In this document: piece by piece, positions 15,790 through 23,357 of the stretch
How positions within the stretch are numbered: position 1 is the stretch's first letter
How the letters are laid out: every line of letters begins with the position of its first letter
NCBI GenBank assembly: GCA_964637235.1
Contig: CAZWVR010000028.1
Span: 1-24,396 of the forward strand
DNA length: 24,396 bases
DNA from: CAZWVR01 sp964637235
Lineage (GTDB): Bacteria; Bacteroidota; Bacteroidia; Bacteroidales; S143-33
Direction: 5' to 3'
Position numbers and translations under genes: made by a program
The notes under the pieces: model-generated
Told to the model about the DNA's origin: nothing
Database searches by the model: none
The model's input: the letters and a program-made list of their open reading frames with translations, nothing else

Positions 15790-16782
15790 TTATTTTACAG
15801 TGATAATATCTGCAAATTTTACAGTTTTTCCGGTATCAGCTCTAATAACTACAAAAGAGCGACCTTCTAAAATTAACTTACCGCCAATACCTTCTGCATT
15901 ATGGATATTAGGGTCAATTTGAAGGGTTTGCTCCGGAGAAATAAATTTATAGTCTGAAAAATAAGCATTTACATATTCTGCTGTAAGGTCTAAAATATCA
16001 CGTCTATGTGGAGGGTGTAATCCACGTAATACAGATAATAAGAGGGTTAGAACAGTATAAATACGCTCCATATTCTCTTTTTGATTTGTTCCAAAATCTG
16101 CAATAGTATTAGTCAATGATGGCCAAAAGCCTAAAAAATTGACAGAAAACAGGATAGTAGTAATATCATTGCCGTTAAAATTATCATTCAAAAGTTTAGC
16201 AATTTGTTCAATCTGAGGTTTATCATCTGAGCGGTTAAAATTTTCAATTAAAACCTCAAAAGGAATTAAGTTTCTATATTCTGCTTTTAATTTATGAAGC
16301 TGTTGTTCAAGATCCGTAAGCTCATTTTCAACAGACAATATTCTACGGGAAAGAATGTCATTCTTTTTAGCAAGATTTTGTTTTTCTTGCTGTAATTTTA
16401 AAATTTTGTCATTAAATTGTGAAATAAGAGTTTTTACCTTATTTAATTGCTCAACAGTGAAAAAATTCTTTAAAATTGCTATAAATTTTTGTTTTTCGCT
16501 TAAATTTTGGTCTTTAAAAGAATAAACAAAAATGTCATTTTTAAATTTATCTACCCAGCCAGATCCGAAAAAGTCAAAAACCTGAGAAAGAAAATTTTCT
16601 GGTGTTGAAGTGTCCCATTTAATTATCTGTTCAGAATGAGCAGTTGAGAGCTGTTCTTGTTGTTGATTATTTTGAGCATCTATATTATTCTGTTCAGAAT
16701 TTTTTTTAAAAGTAAGTTTTAAAGATATTTTTGATTTTTTATTATTTTCCTCGTCCGAGGTTTTAAAAGAAAGTTTTGCCAT
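15790..16782 (-). CDS. Unrecognised protein with central coiled coil
   Basis: The protein has 330 residues from ATG 16782; an in-frame TTG at 16824 is rejected because it would add a poly-Phe/Lys lead. Three parts can be seen. Residues 1-55 are polar, rich in Asn, Gln and Lys, and hold two similar basic words, KLSFK (3-7) and KLTFKK (22-27). Residues about 112-170 form a Lys/Glu/Gln/Leu coiled coil. Residues about 175-330 are mixed and end in a beta-type segment with GGKLILEGRSFVVI. No signal peptide, membrane helix or catalytic motif is evident, so it is probably cytoplasmic and perhaps a scaffold. It is divergent from sbcD and 57 nt upstream of the membrane protein-fabG unit. Confidence 0.75.
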   Translation of the reverse strand: MAKLSFKTSDEENNKKSKISLKLTFKKNSEQNNIDAQNNQQQEQLSTAHSEQIIKWDTSTPENFLSQVFDFFGSGWVDKFKNDIFVYSFKDQNLSEKQKFIAILKNFFTVEQLNKVKTLISQFNDKILKLQQEKQNLAKKNDILSRRILSVENELTDLEQQLHKLKAEYRNLIPFEVLIENFNRSDDKPQIEQIAKLLNDNFNGNDITTILFSVNFLGFWPSLTNTIADFGTNQKENMERIYTVLTLLLSVLRGLHPPHRRDILDLTAEYVNAYFSDYKFISPEQTLQIDPNIHNAEGIGGKLILEGRSFVVIRADTGKTVKFADIITVK

Positions 16783-16825
16783 ATTTTTTGGTTGTAATAT
16801 AATTTTTTTAAGGCAAAAAAACAAT

Positions 16826-16857
16826 TTTCATTTAAACCATATTTTATTTTACTTTTG
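16826..16857 (+). promoter_or_regulatory. Promoter of the sbcD-lipoprotein unit
   Basis: TTTC (16826-16829), a 20-bp spacer and TACTTTTG (16850-16857) match the Bacteroidota consensus apart from the last base of the -33 box. Only 12 nt separate the -7 box from the ATG at 16870, so the mRNA leader is a few bases long. Confidence 0.7.
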
Positions 16858-16869
16858 AAAAAAATAAAA

Positions 16870-18108
16870 ATGAAGCTTCTTCATACATCTGACTGGCACT
16901 TAGGGAAAATTTTTTATGGTTATAAATTTGACGAAGTATTCCCTAAATTTATAGAATGGCTTAAAAAAATCATAGACGAGGAAAATATTGAGGTTTTACT
17001 TATTGCAGGCGATATATTTCAAAGAACACAACCGTCAAATAGTACACTAAAACTTTATTATGAAAGTTTAACAGGATTGTATAAACACGGATTAAAAAAA
17101 ATTATAATAATAGGCGGCAATCACGACAATCCATCAACACTGAGTGCACCGGAAGCAATTTTAAAACTAATATCTGTGGAGGTAATCGGAAAAATTGACT
17201 TTATGCAGGATAAACAACTAATAGACAGTAATAAACATCTAATAGCCTATCCAGAAAAAAATCCAGAAGTAATATTTGCAGCGGTACCCTATCCCAGAGA
17301 ACGAGAACTCAAAATGCATATTCAAGAAAATGATTATGAAAGTAGAAAAAAAGCATTGCAAGAAAAAATCGCACAAATATATATACAATTACTGGAAAAG
17401 GCACAAATATATGAAGGTTTACCATTGATAGCTCTTGGACATTTTTTTATTAAAAAAAATTATTCTACTTCTACTGAATATGATTATGAAGATGAGGCTT
17501 ACGTAGGTTCTCTTACTGATGTCCCAGCAGATATTTTACCAAAAGAATATGACTATTGGGCAATGGGGCATATTCATAAACCTTTTAAGGTTATTCCAAA
17601 CAAAATACATTACAGTGGTTCTCCACTACCCTACGGCTTCCCTGAAACAACATATAAAAAGAAAGTTTTTATCATTGACACTAATTACAAACCCTTGAAA
17701 ATAAAGGAGATAACAATACCTGATTTTATTGAAATGAAAATATTTAGTGGAAGCTTTGAAGAAATAACAGCAGAATTGGATAATTTCTATCCGCATTCAC
17801 AGAATAAAACTTTAATATATCTTTCTGTTAATGAGAAAAAGAATATCCCCTTCTTAGAAAAAAATATTGAACAAACATTAGAAAAAGTAAAAAAAAGATG
17901 GAACGAACAGATAGAAATTTTAGGCTATAAATATTCAATTGAGGAGCTGGATATAGCCATATATAGAGATACAGAACAAATGAAACAAGCTACACCCAAA
18001 GATATATTCAAACGGCTATTAGAACATTATAATATGGAAAGTGAACCGTATATGTCAATGTTTGAAGAAATATATAGAGAAGTGCAACAAGAAAACATAA
18101 ACGACTAA
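16870..18108 (+). CDS. sbcD: SbcD/Mre11-type DNA repair nuclease subunit
   Basis: This metallophosphoesterase nuclease normally works with the SbcC/Rad50 ATPase to open hairpins and process DNA ends. It has 412 residues from ATG 16870; an upstream in-frame TTG at 16855 lies in the -7 promoter box. All metal ligands are visible: SDWH (D8, H10), GDIF (D48), GNHD (N84, H85), LGH (H191) and GHIH (H234, H236). HYSGSPLPYGFPE (247-259) is a further SbcD motif. A C-terminal capping domain follows, with YREVQ near the end. No sbcC is adjacent; the next gene, 12 nt away, is a lipoprotein. Confidence 0.92.
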   Translation: MKLLHTSDWHLGKIFYGYKFDEVFPKFIEWLKKIIDEENIEVLLIAGDIFQRTQPSNSTLKLYYESLTGLYKHGLKKIIIIGGNHDNPSTLSAPEAILKLISVEVIGKIDFMQDKQLIDSNKHLIAYPEKNPEVIFAAVPYPRERELKMHIQENDYESRKKALQEKIAQIYIQLLEKAQIYEGLPLIALGHFFIKKNYSTSTEYDYEDEAYVGSLTDVPADILPKEYDYWAMGHIHKPFKVIPNKIHYSGSPLPYGFPETTYKKKVFIIDTNYKPLKIKEITIPDFIEMKIFSGSFEEITAELDNFYPHSQNKTLIYLSVNEKKNIPFLEKNIEQTLEKVKKRWNEQIEILGYKYSIEELDIAIYRDTEQMKQATPKDIFKRLLEHYNMESEPYMSMFEEIYREVQQENIND

Positions 18109-18120
18109 AAATCATAAACT

Positions 18121-18435
18121 ATGAAACGTTATATAATAATTTTTCTGTCGGTAGTATTTATATTTTTATCAGAATGCAGCACAAAACATCAAAATCAACA
18201 AACCCCTAACAGTGATACTGTAAAAACCGATACAACAGTAGTAAAGCAAGACAGCCTCAAACAGATAGATACTGTAAAAAAAGACAGTGTAAATATGCAA
18301 ATAAAAAGTAAAGAATACACTTCCCGTTATATTTGTCCCAATCACTGTCCGGGTAGCGGATCAGATAAACCTGGCGTATGTCCTGTATGTGGTATGGAGT
18401 TAATAGAAAATCCAGACTGGGAAGGTAATAAATAG
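18121..18435 (+). CDS. Lipoprotein with C-terminal heavy-metal-binding domain
   Basis: The protein has 104 residues. A hydrophobic leader (1-17) ends FLSECS, with C19 as the likely lipidated residue; Glu at -1 is unusual for a lipobox, where Gly, Ala or Ser is expected. Residues 20-65 are a Thr/Asp/Lys linker with repeated DTVK. Residues 70-95 form a heavy-metal-binding domain with four cysteines, C72, C76, C87 and C90, in the YxCPxH...CPxCGMEL pattern found in copper-handling lipoproteins and efflux proteins. It probably binds Cu or a similar ion at the envelope. The 12-nt gap to sbcD implies co-transcription without an obvious functional link. Confidence 0.82.
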   Translation: MKRYIIIFLSVVFIFLSECSTKHQNQQTPNSDTVKTDTTVVKQDSLKQIDTVKKDSVNMQIKSKEYTSRYICPNHCPGSGSDKPGVCPVCGMELIENPDWEGNK

Positions 18436-18455
18436 AAAATTAGCTGGTATAAAAT

Positions 18456-18510
18456 AAAAAAGGCTGTCCGAATAGTCTAAGAAAAGTATTTAAAATAATT
18501 TCGGACAGCC
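18456..18510 (-). terminator. Rho-independent terminator of the acyl-CoA dehydrogenase gene
   Basis: A perfect 11-bp inverted repeat, GGCTGTCCGAA (18462-18472) and TTCGGACAGCC (18500-18510), encloses a 27-nt loop. Read on the minus strand it is followed by six T (18456-18461). There is no T-run on the plus side, so it mainly serves the minus-strand gene, though the stem may also slow plus-strand transcription from the lipoprotein gene. Confidence 0.88.
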
Positions 18511-18538
18511 GCTTAGCAGTAATAAATGCTAATAAAAA

Positions 18539-20323
18539 TCAATAACTATCTAAGAAATAACGATTTTCTTCAATCAGCTTATCAGCTATTCTACGTCTTG
18601 CAGCTTTTACATCAAAAGGTTTAACAGATGTATAATATTCCAAAGCTTTTTTAAAGTCATCTATATCGTCAGTTAGGGCGTAAAGTGCATCCAAGCCATT
18701 ATCACGGATAATTTTTGCGCTTTCAAACATAAATACGTCCAGAATATCTTTAATTATATCAATATGGTGATGAGAGAATTTCTTATCGAGTTTTTCCACA
18801 CGTAATAATAATGATTCTGCAATATAAAGCTGTATCATCATATTAGCCAAAGCAGTAAGTATCTCCTGTTCATCAGAGAATTTACGTCCATATTTTTCAA
18901 TGGTAAGCTTTGTTATAAGCTGAGTAGCCTTTTTAAAATTACTGATATATAAATGATTACGTTCATAATATTCGTCTGGGAGTTGAGGTTTTTCTGGCAA
19001 ATTACGGAATTGGTTCCAGACTTCCTCGGCAGCGGCTAATAAAGCAATTTCTTTTTTCATACCTTTCTTTATCATAGTATCAGCCACAACCATTCTATTT
19101 ATTTCATTAGTTCCTTCAAAAATTCTATTTATTCTGGAATCACGATAAGCCATAGAAACTTCCATTTCAGCAGAAAAGCCGATACCACCGTGAATTTGGA
19201 CAGCTTCATCAACAACAAAATCGTGAGCTTCTGATCCATAAACTTTAAGGATTGCAGCTTCTATTGCGAATTTACGTTGAGCTTCTACTTGGGCTTTACC
19301 TTTATCCATACCCTGCTGCATAAACATCTGAACAGCGTCCTCAATATTCTGACTTGCCCTATAAACAGCCGACTCATTAGCAAAAGTACGAATTACTTGC
19401 TCAGAAAGCTTATATTTTATAGCGCCAAAATTTGCTATCTTAGTTCTGAATTGTTTACGTTCATTAGCATATTGTACAGATAAATCTATTATTCTTTTAG
19501 AAGCACCAATAACATTTGCTCCGAGTTTAATTCTTCCTAAATTAAGGATATTCAATGCAATACGGAAACCTTCTCCTCGTTTACCTAAAAGATTTTCTAC
19601 TGGAACCTTACAATTATTGAAAAATACTTGTACAGTAGAAGAAGCGCGTATTCCCATTTTATCTTCTTCCTGACCAAAACTTATACCTTCAAAACCTCTT
19701 TCTACAATAAAAGCACTAAGTATTCTATCATTATCAATTTTTGCGAATACAGTATATACATCAGCTATGCCACCATTAGTAATCCACATTTTTTGACCAT
19801 TCAATATCCAATATTTGCCATCTTCGGAAAGAGTGGCTCGTGTAGTTCCGGAATTGGCATCAGAGCCTGCTCCCGGTTCAGTAAGACAATAAGCTCCTAT
19901 CCATTCACCTGTGGCTAACTTAGGTAAATATTTTCGTTTTTGCTCCTCATTTCCATAATACATAATTGGCAATGAACCTATTCCAGTATGAGCAGAAAAT
20001 GCAACTGAAAATGAATATCCAGCTCCCATTAAATCACTAGCAAGCATTGAAGTGACAAAATCCTGTCCAAATCCTTCATATTCCTCCGGTATTGATATGG
20101 CTAAAAGTCCTAATTCTCCGGCTTTTTTAAGCCATTGTTTCATAAGTTCCGGATTATGATCGTCCATTTCTTTCCATCTGGGCAAAACTTCATTATGTAT
20201 AAAATCACGACAAGTCTGCGCTATCATCTTTTGTTCCTCATTAAACTCCTCCGGAATAAAAATATCTTGATAATCAAGATCTTTAATAAGAAATTCGCCA
20301 CCTGTTAAAGCCTGTTTTTCCAT
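18539..20323 (-). CDS. Acyl-CoA dehydrogenase, long form
   Basis: This FAD enzyme oxidises acyl-CoA to trans-2-enoyl-CoA in beta-oxidation or a related degradation path. It has 594 residues from ATG 20323; the upstream TTG at 20377 is part of the -33 promoter box. The N-terminal, middle and C-terminal ACAD domains are all present: CLTEPGAGSD (146-155), KMWITNGG (178-185), YANERKQF (285-292), VQIHGGIGF (375-383) and RIFEGTNEINR (400-410), with the likely catalytic base E403. Residues about 430-594 form an extra helical C-terminal domain, as in VLCAD-type enzymes and many Bacteroidota homologues. Chain-length preference cannot be read. The gene stands alone, with its own promoter and terminator. 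Confidence 0.93.
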   Translation of the reverse strand: MEKQALTGGEFLIKDLDYQDIFIPEEFNEEQKMIAQTCRDFIHNEVLPRWKEMDDHNPELMKQWLKKAGELGLLAISIPEEYEGFGQDFVTSMLASDLMGAGYSFSVAFSAHTGIGSLPIMYYGNEEQKRKYLPKLATGEWIGAYCLTEPGAGSDANSGTTRATLSEDGKYWILNGQKMWITNGGIADVYTVFAKIDNDRILSAFIVERGFEGISFGQEEDKMGIRASSTVQVFFNNCKVPVENLLGKRGEGFRIALNILNLGRIKLGANVIGASKRIIDLSVQYANERKQFRTKIANFGAIKYKLSEQVIRTFANESAVYRASQNIEDAVQMFMQQGMDKGKAQVEAQRKFAIEAAILKVYGSEAHDFVVDEAVQIHGGIGFSAEMEVSMAYRDSRINRIFEGTNEINRMVVADTMIKKGMKKEIALLAAAEEVWNQFRNLPEKPQLPDEYYERNHLYISNFKKATQLITKLTIEKYGRKFSDEQEILTALANMMIQLYIAESLLLRVEKLDKKFSHHHIDIIKDILDVFMFESAKIIRDNGLDALYALTDDIDDFKKALEYYTSVKPFDVKAARRRIADKLIEENRYFLDSY

Positions 20324-20348
20324 AATCAAAAAATTTTTTAAATTTCTA

Positions 20349-20378
20349 CAAAAATAAAAAAGATGTTCTTTAAACAAA
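20349..20378 (-). promoter_or_regulatory. Promoter of the acyl-CoA dehydrogenase gene
   Basis: On the minus strand, TTTG (20375-20378), an 18-bp spacer and TATTTTTG (20349-20356) match the consensus. The -7 box ends 25 nt upstream of the ATG at 20323. Confidence 0.7.
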
Positions 20379-20543
20379 ATCTATAAATAAAACCTCTTAA
20401 TTTACAATACATTTTATCTATTATTTTGCAACTTATTAAATGCTAATCTCTCAGAAACCTCCCTAAGTATAACTAACACTTATAGAACATAGCTGCCACT
20501 AATCAATAAATCATTTTTATGAATATCGCTTTAATTTGAACTT

Positions 20544-21364
20544 TTAATTTTCTAAAATAAATTGCTTATCTATATAATTTTCAACCTTTTGCCAATCTTC
20601 TTTATAAAATATCTTTATTTGTTCTAAATATTCATCTGCGATTAACGGTTTTTTATCAATAAAGCGCTTTGGCATTAAATAGGCGCTATAAAGCAGCATA
20701 TAACGCATTGGCATACGTAAATATCTTTGAATATTACGGATAAATCTATTCTTACTATACGGTTTCAAATTAATACCAAAATATTTACCATAGTTTTTGA
20801 CCATTTTCAGTTGTTTTTCATCATACAACTTATGCTTTACCTTTATGGATAAATTCTTAGGAAAATCAATTTTTAAATACGTAAACAATAAGTTTAAAAA
20901 TTTTTCAGGATTATATTTTAACAAATTATAATTTAATACCAAGGGAGGATTAACAAAAATTTTTTTTATCCTATCTATTTTTTAAAAAATAAACCATCTT
21001 TAATTTTAAAATAACCGTTATCATATTTAATATCAATAAATTGCGTGATATCGCCTCTGAAACCATTTTTTACAAATCTTTTATATTGCGAAGCGAACCA
21101 GCTATCCTGCCGCCTAAAAACCACAATAATCTTTGTTTGCGGATATCTTTGCGCCCATTTTTTTATCTCCCTATCAAATTGTTGATCTAATTCCTGAGAA
21201 ACCAAATAACGCTTATAATCAGTATTTTCAATAAGTTTAAAAGCTTTATGATATAAACGCTTAGGTATATATTTTATATTATCAAGCTTAGGGAAAACAA
21301 CATTTTGTAAATATTTAGTTCCTGTTTTACTCAAACCTATATGAAAAAAGATCTCCTTATTCAT
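20544..21364 (-). pseudogene. Sulfotransferase-like gene split by a -1 frameshift
   Basis: The first frame (ATG 21364 to the stop at 20975) gives 129 residues with FHIGLSKTGTKYLQ (7-20), a PAPS 5'-phosphosulfate-binding loop, and IIVVFRRQDSWFASQY, the 3'-phosphate-binding region of sulfotransferases. The second frame, open from about 20987 to 20544, continues with KIDRIKKIF, then LVLNYNLLKYNPEKFL, the expected C-terminal part. The frames join if one base is added in the T6A6 tract just before the TAG at 20975-20977 (FFKK then IDRIKKIF). Reading through would give about 270 residues, a normal size. Decay, slippage-based switching, or a base-calling error are all possible. Confidence 0.78.
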
Positions 21365-21419
21365 TTTTTATGATTTTTCCTAATTCAGAAAATCATAAAT
21401 TAGTTCATTAAGCTCAACA

Positions 21420-21427
21420 CAAAAATA
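21420..21427 (-). promoter_or_regulatory. Possible -7 box of the sulfotransferase gene
   Basis: TATTTTTG on the minus strand, about 55 nt upstream of the ATG at 21364. No good TTTG is present at the -33 distance; CAAA at 21441-21444 is too close. Confidence 0.4.
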
Positions 21428-21486
21428 ATAAATATGTAATCAAATTCCCTAAACAGCAAGGCTGTTATAATTCGCCATAATTTTTA

Positions 21487-21494
21487 TACCTTTG
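21487..21494 (+). promoter_or_regulatory. -7 box of the protease gene
   Basis: TACCTTTG fits TAnnTTTG, 17 nt upstream of the ATG at 21512. The -33 region (around 21461-21466, GCTGTT) is only a weak match. Confidence 0.55.
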
Positions 21495-21511
21495 CCCCAA
21501 AGATTTATATA

Positions 21512-23293
21512 ATGAAAAAATTTATAGCCCTTACAATATTATACTTAATTTTTAAGACATTAGCATACGGACAAATAAACTACGGAGGCAAGCCGATATA
21601 TTTTTCACTAAAAGATATCTCTATACCTACCACAGTTCTTAGACTTCCAAATCCTCTGCCCCAACCACAAAAAAAAGCAATTGCCATAGGATATAATTTT
21701 CAATTACAAAATTCAAAAGGCATATGGATAAAACGGGAAAAACAATATATCTGGCTAACAGAAATTAAAAGTCCAAATGCCCCGGCACTTTCTCTCATTT
21801 TTACAAATTTTAAGCTCAAAAAAAATGATTCTTTGTTCATAATAGCCAAACATTCAGGATATTATATAGGAGCTTTTACGCGATTGAACAATAGAAAAAG
21901 TAAAATATTTCCAACCCGTGCATTAAAGGATAGTGCTTTAATAATAGAACTACATACTAATAACAAATACCTTCCATTTCAGTTAACAACAGTCACAAGA
22001 TACTTCCAATTAAAAGATGACGCAGGAAAATGCGAAGTAAATGTAATATGCGAAACACATAAACCTTGGACGTTTATTAAAAATTCAGTATGCAGAATTA
22101 CATTTAAGTCAAATATATTCACATATTTATGCAGTGGAGCTCTAATTGCTAATACAGCTTTTCAAAATATACCCTATTTTTTAACTGCCAGCCATTGCAT
22201 TAGCACTTCAAGCGAGGCACAATCAGCAGTATTTTATTTCAACTACGAATCACGCTCTTGTAAAACTAATTGGTTAGACAATTATACTACAATTTCAGGT
22301 GCTGAACTTATTGCAACAGGTAGTGATATAGATTTAGACTTCACACTATTAAAACTTTCAGAGACGCCACCAAAAGACTTTCACCCATACTATGCAGGTT
22401 GGAATAGAACTAATATAGCACCTAAAAGCACCGTATGTATTCATCATCCGCAAGGAGACTTAAAAAAGATTTCAAAAGACTTCCAAGCCCCCATAATAAG
22501 CTCTTTTACAGGATATAAAGATAGCACTCACTGGCAAATAATAAAATGGGAACAAGGAGCTACCGAAGAAGGCTCCTCAGGTGCACCTCTCTTTGACGAA
22601 AATGGCAGAATTATCGGAGACCTTACAGGTGGAGACGCTAACTGCTCAAATCCTGTAAATGACTATTTCCAAATGTTATATTACAGTTGGAATACAAAAA
22701 ACCTTTTCACAGAACAGCTCAGACATTGGTTAGACCCACTGGGCTTTAATCCTGAATATATGGACGGTTATGATCCTTATTTGAATATAAATTTACCAAA
22801 ACCAGAAATTAAAGCCACTTTAAATACAAATATTGTAAAAATAACTTATAACATTCCCAATGGCGCTGACAGCATAAAAATATACAGAAATTTAAAGCTT
22901 ATAAAAACTCTATCTGCTAATGCTCAAACAACAATATACGATACTTTAACAATTCCTCATATCTATGTATATTTCGCCAGAGCTGTTTTTGATACCAATT
23001 TATCTCAGCCTTCTACAATGCAAAAAATTCAATTTGGCGATTTTAAAGACTATCCATATCCCGACGTTATTCCTTTCCCAAATCCTACTTACAATCACTT
23101 TTTTATTTTGTTGACAAAAAATGATATGAAAATCAAGGAGATAATAATAACAAATTTATTAGGCAAACAGATGCTACATCTACGAAAAGAACAATATTAC
23201 TTTGATATATCCACACTTCCGCGTGGAGTGTATATTTTAAAAATCAAAACAAAAAACAATGGCATTTTTATCAGAAAAATCATTAAAATATAA
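21512..23293 (+). CDS. Secreted trypsin-like serine protease with T9SS sorting domain
   Basis: The protein has 593 residues. A signal peptide (1-20, cut likely after LAYG) is followed by an N-terminal prodomain-like region (21-170) and an S1-type protease domain of the lysyl-endopeptidase kind (about 175-410): FLTASHC (H228), DIDLDFTLLKL (likely D276) and GSSGAPLF (S356), with paired cysteines such as C207 and C229. After a fibronectin-like segment (430-505), residues about 520-593 form a type A C-terminal sorting domain, with FPNPTYN and LPRGVYILKIKT. It should cross the outer membrane by type IX secretion and be attached to the surface or released. Cleavage specificity is not certain; Lys or Arg is suggested by the family. 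Confidence 0.9.
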   Translation: MKKFIALTILYLIFKTLAYGQINYGGKPIYFSLKDISIPTTVLRLPNPLPQPQKKAIAIGYNFQLQNSKGIWIKREKQYIWLTEIKSPNAPALSLIFTNFKLKKNDSLFIIAKHSGYYIGAFTRLNNRKSKIFPTRALKDSALIIELHTNNKYLPFQLTTVTRYFQLKDDAGKCEVNVICETHKPWTFIKNSVCRITFKSNIFTYLCSGALIANTAFQNIPYFLTASHCISTSSEAQSAVFYFNYESRSCKTNWLDNYTTISGAELIATGSDIDLDFTLLKLSETPPKDFHPYYAGWNRTNIAPKSTVCIHHPQGDLKKISKDFQAPIISSFTGYKDSTHWQIIKWEQGATEEGSSGAPLFDENGRIIGDLTGGDANCSNPVNDYFQMLYYSWNTKNLFTEQLRHWLDPLGFNPEYMDGYDPYLNINLPKPEIKATLNTNIVKITYNIPNGADSIKIYRNLKLIKTLSANAQTTIYDTLTIPHIYVYFARAVFDTNLSQPSTMQKIQFGDFKDYPYPDVIPFPNPTYNHFFILLTKNDMKIKEIIITNLLGKQMLHLRKEQYYFDISTLPRGVYILKIKTKNNGIFIRKIIKI

Positions 23294-23337
23294 TAATGCA
23301 GAAGCTTAAAAGGATTTTTTCTTTAATGTTTAAATTA

Positions 23338-23345
23338 TATTTTTG
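23338..23345 (+). promoter_or_regulatory. -7 box of the radical SAM gene
   Basis: TATTTTTG fits TAnnTTTG and ends 12 nt before the ATG at 23358, the same distance as at sbcD. The -33 region has only a T-rich stretch. Confidence 0.55.
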
Positions 23346-23357
23346 GCAAAAAATTTT

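Noticed and set aside
16783..16824. N-terminal extension of the coiled-coil protein from TTG 16824
   Set aside because: It would add a Phe/Lys-rich lead encoded by T- and A-runs; MAKLSF from ATG 16782 is the natural start.
20975..20988. Programmed -1 frameshifting in the sulfotransferase gene
   Set aside because: In the zero frame the tract reads TTT TTT AAA AAA, and slipping back the P-site AAA would land on TAA, so the classic slippery rule is not met. Plain indel is simpler.
21370..21396. 8-bp inverted repeat ATGATTTT / AAAATCAT in the sulfotransferase leader
   Set aside because: It is AT-only in character with an 11-nt loop; such repeats are expected by chance in this composition.
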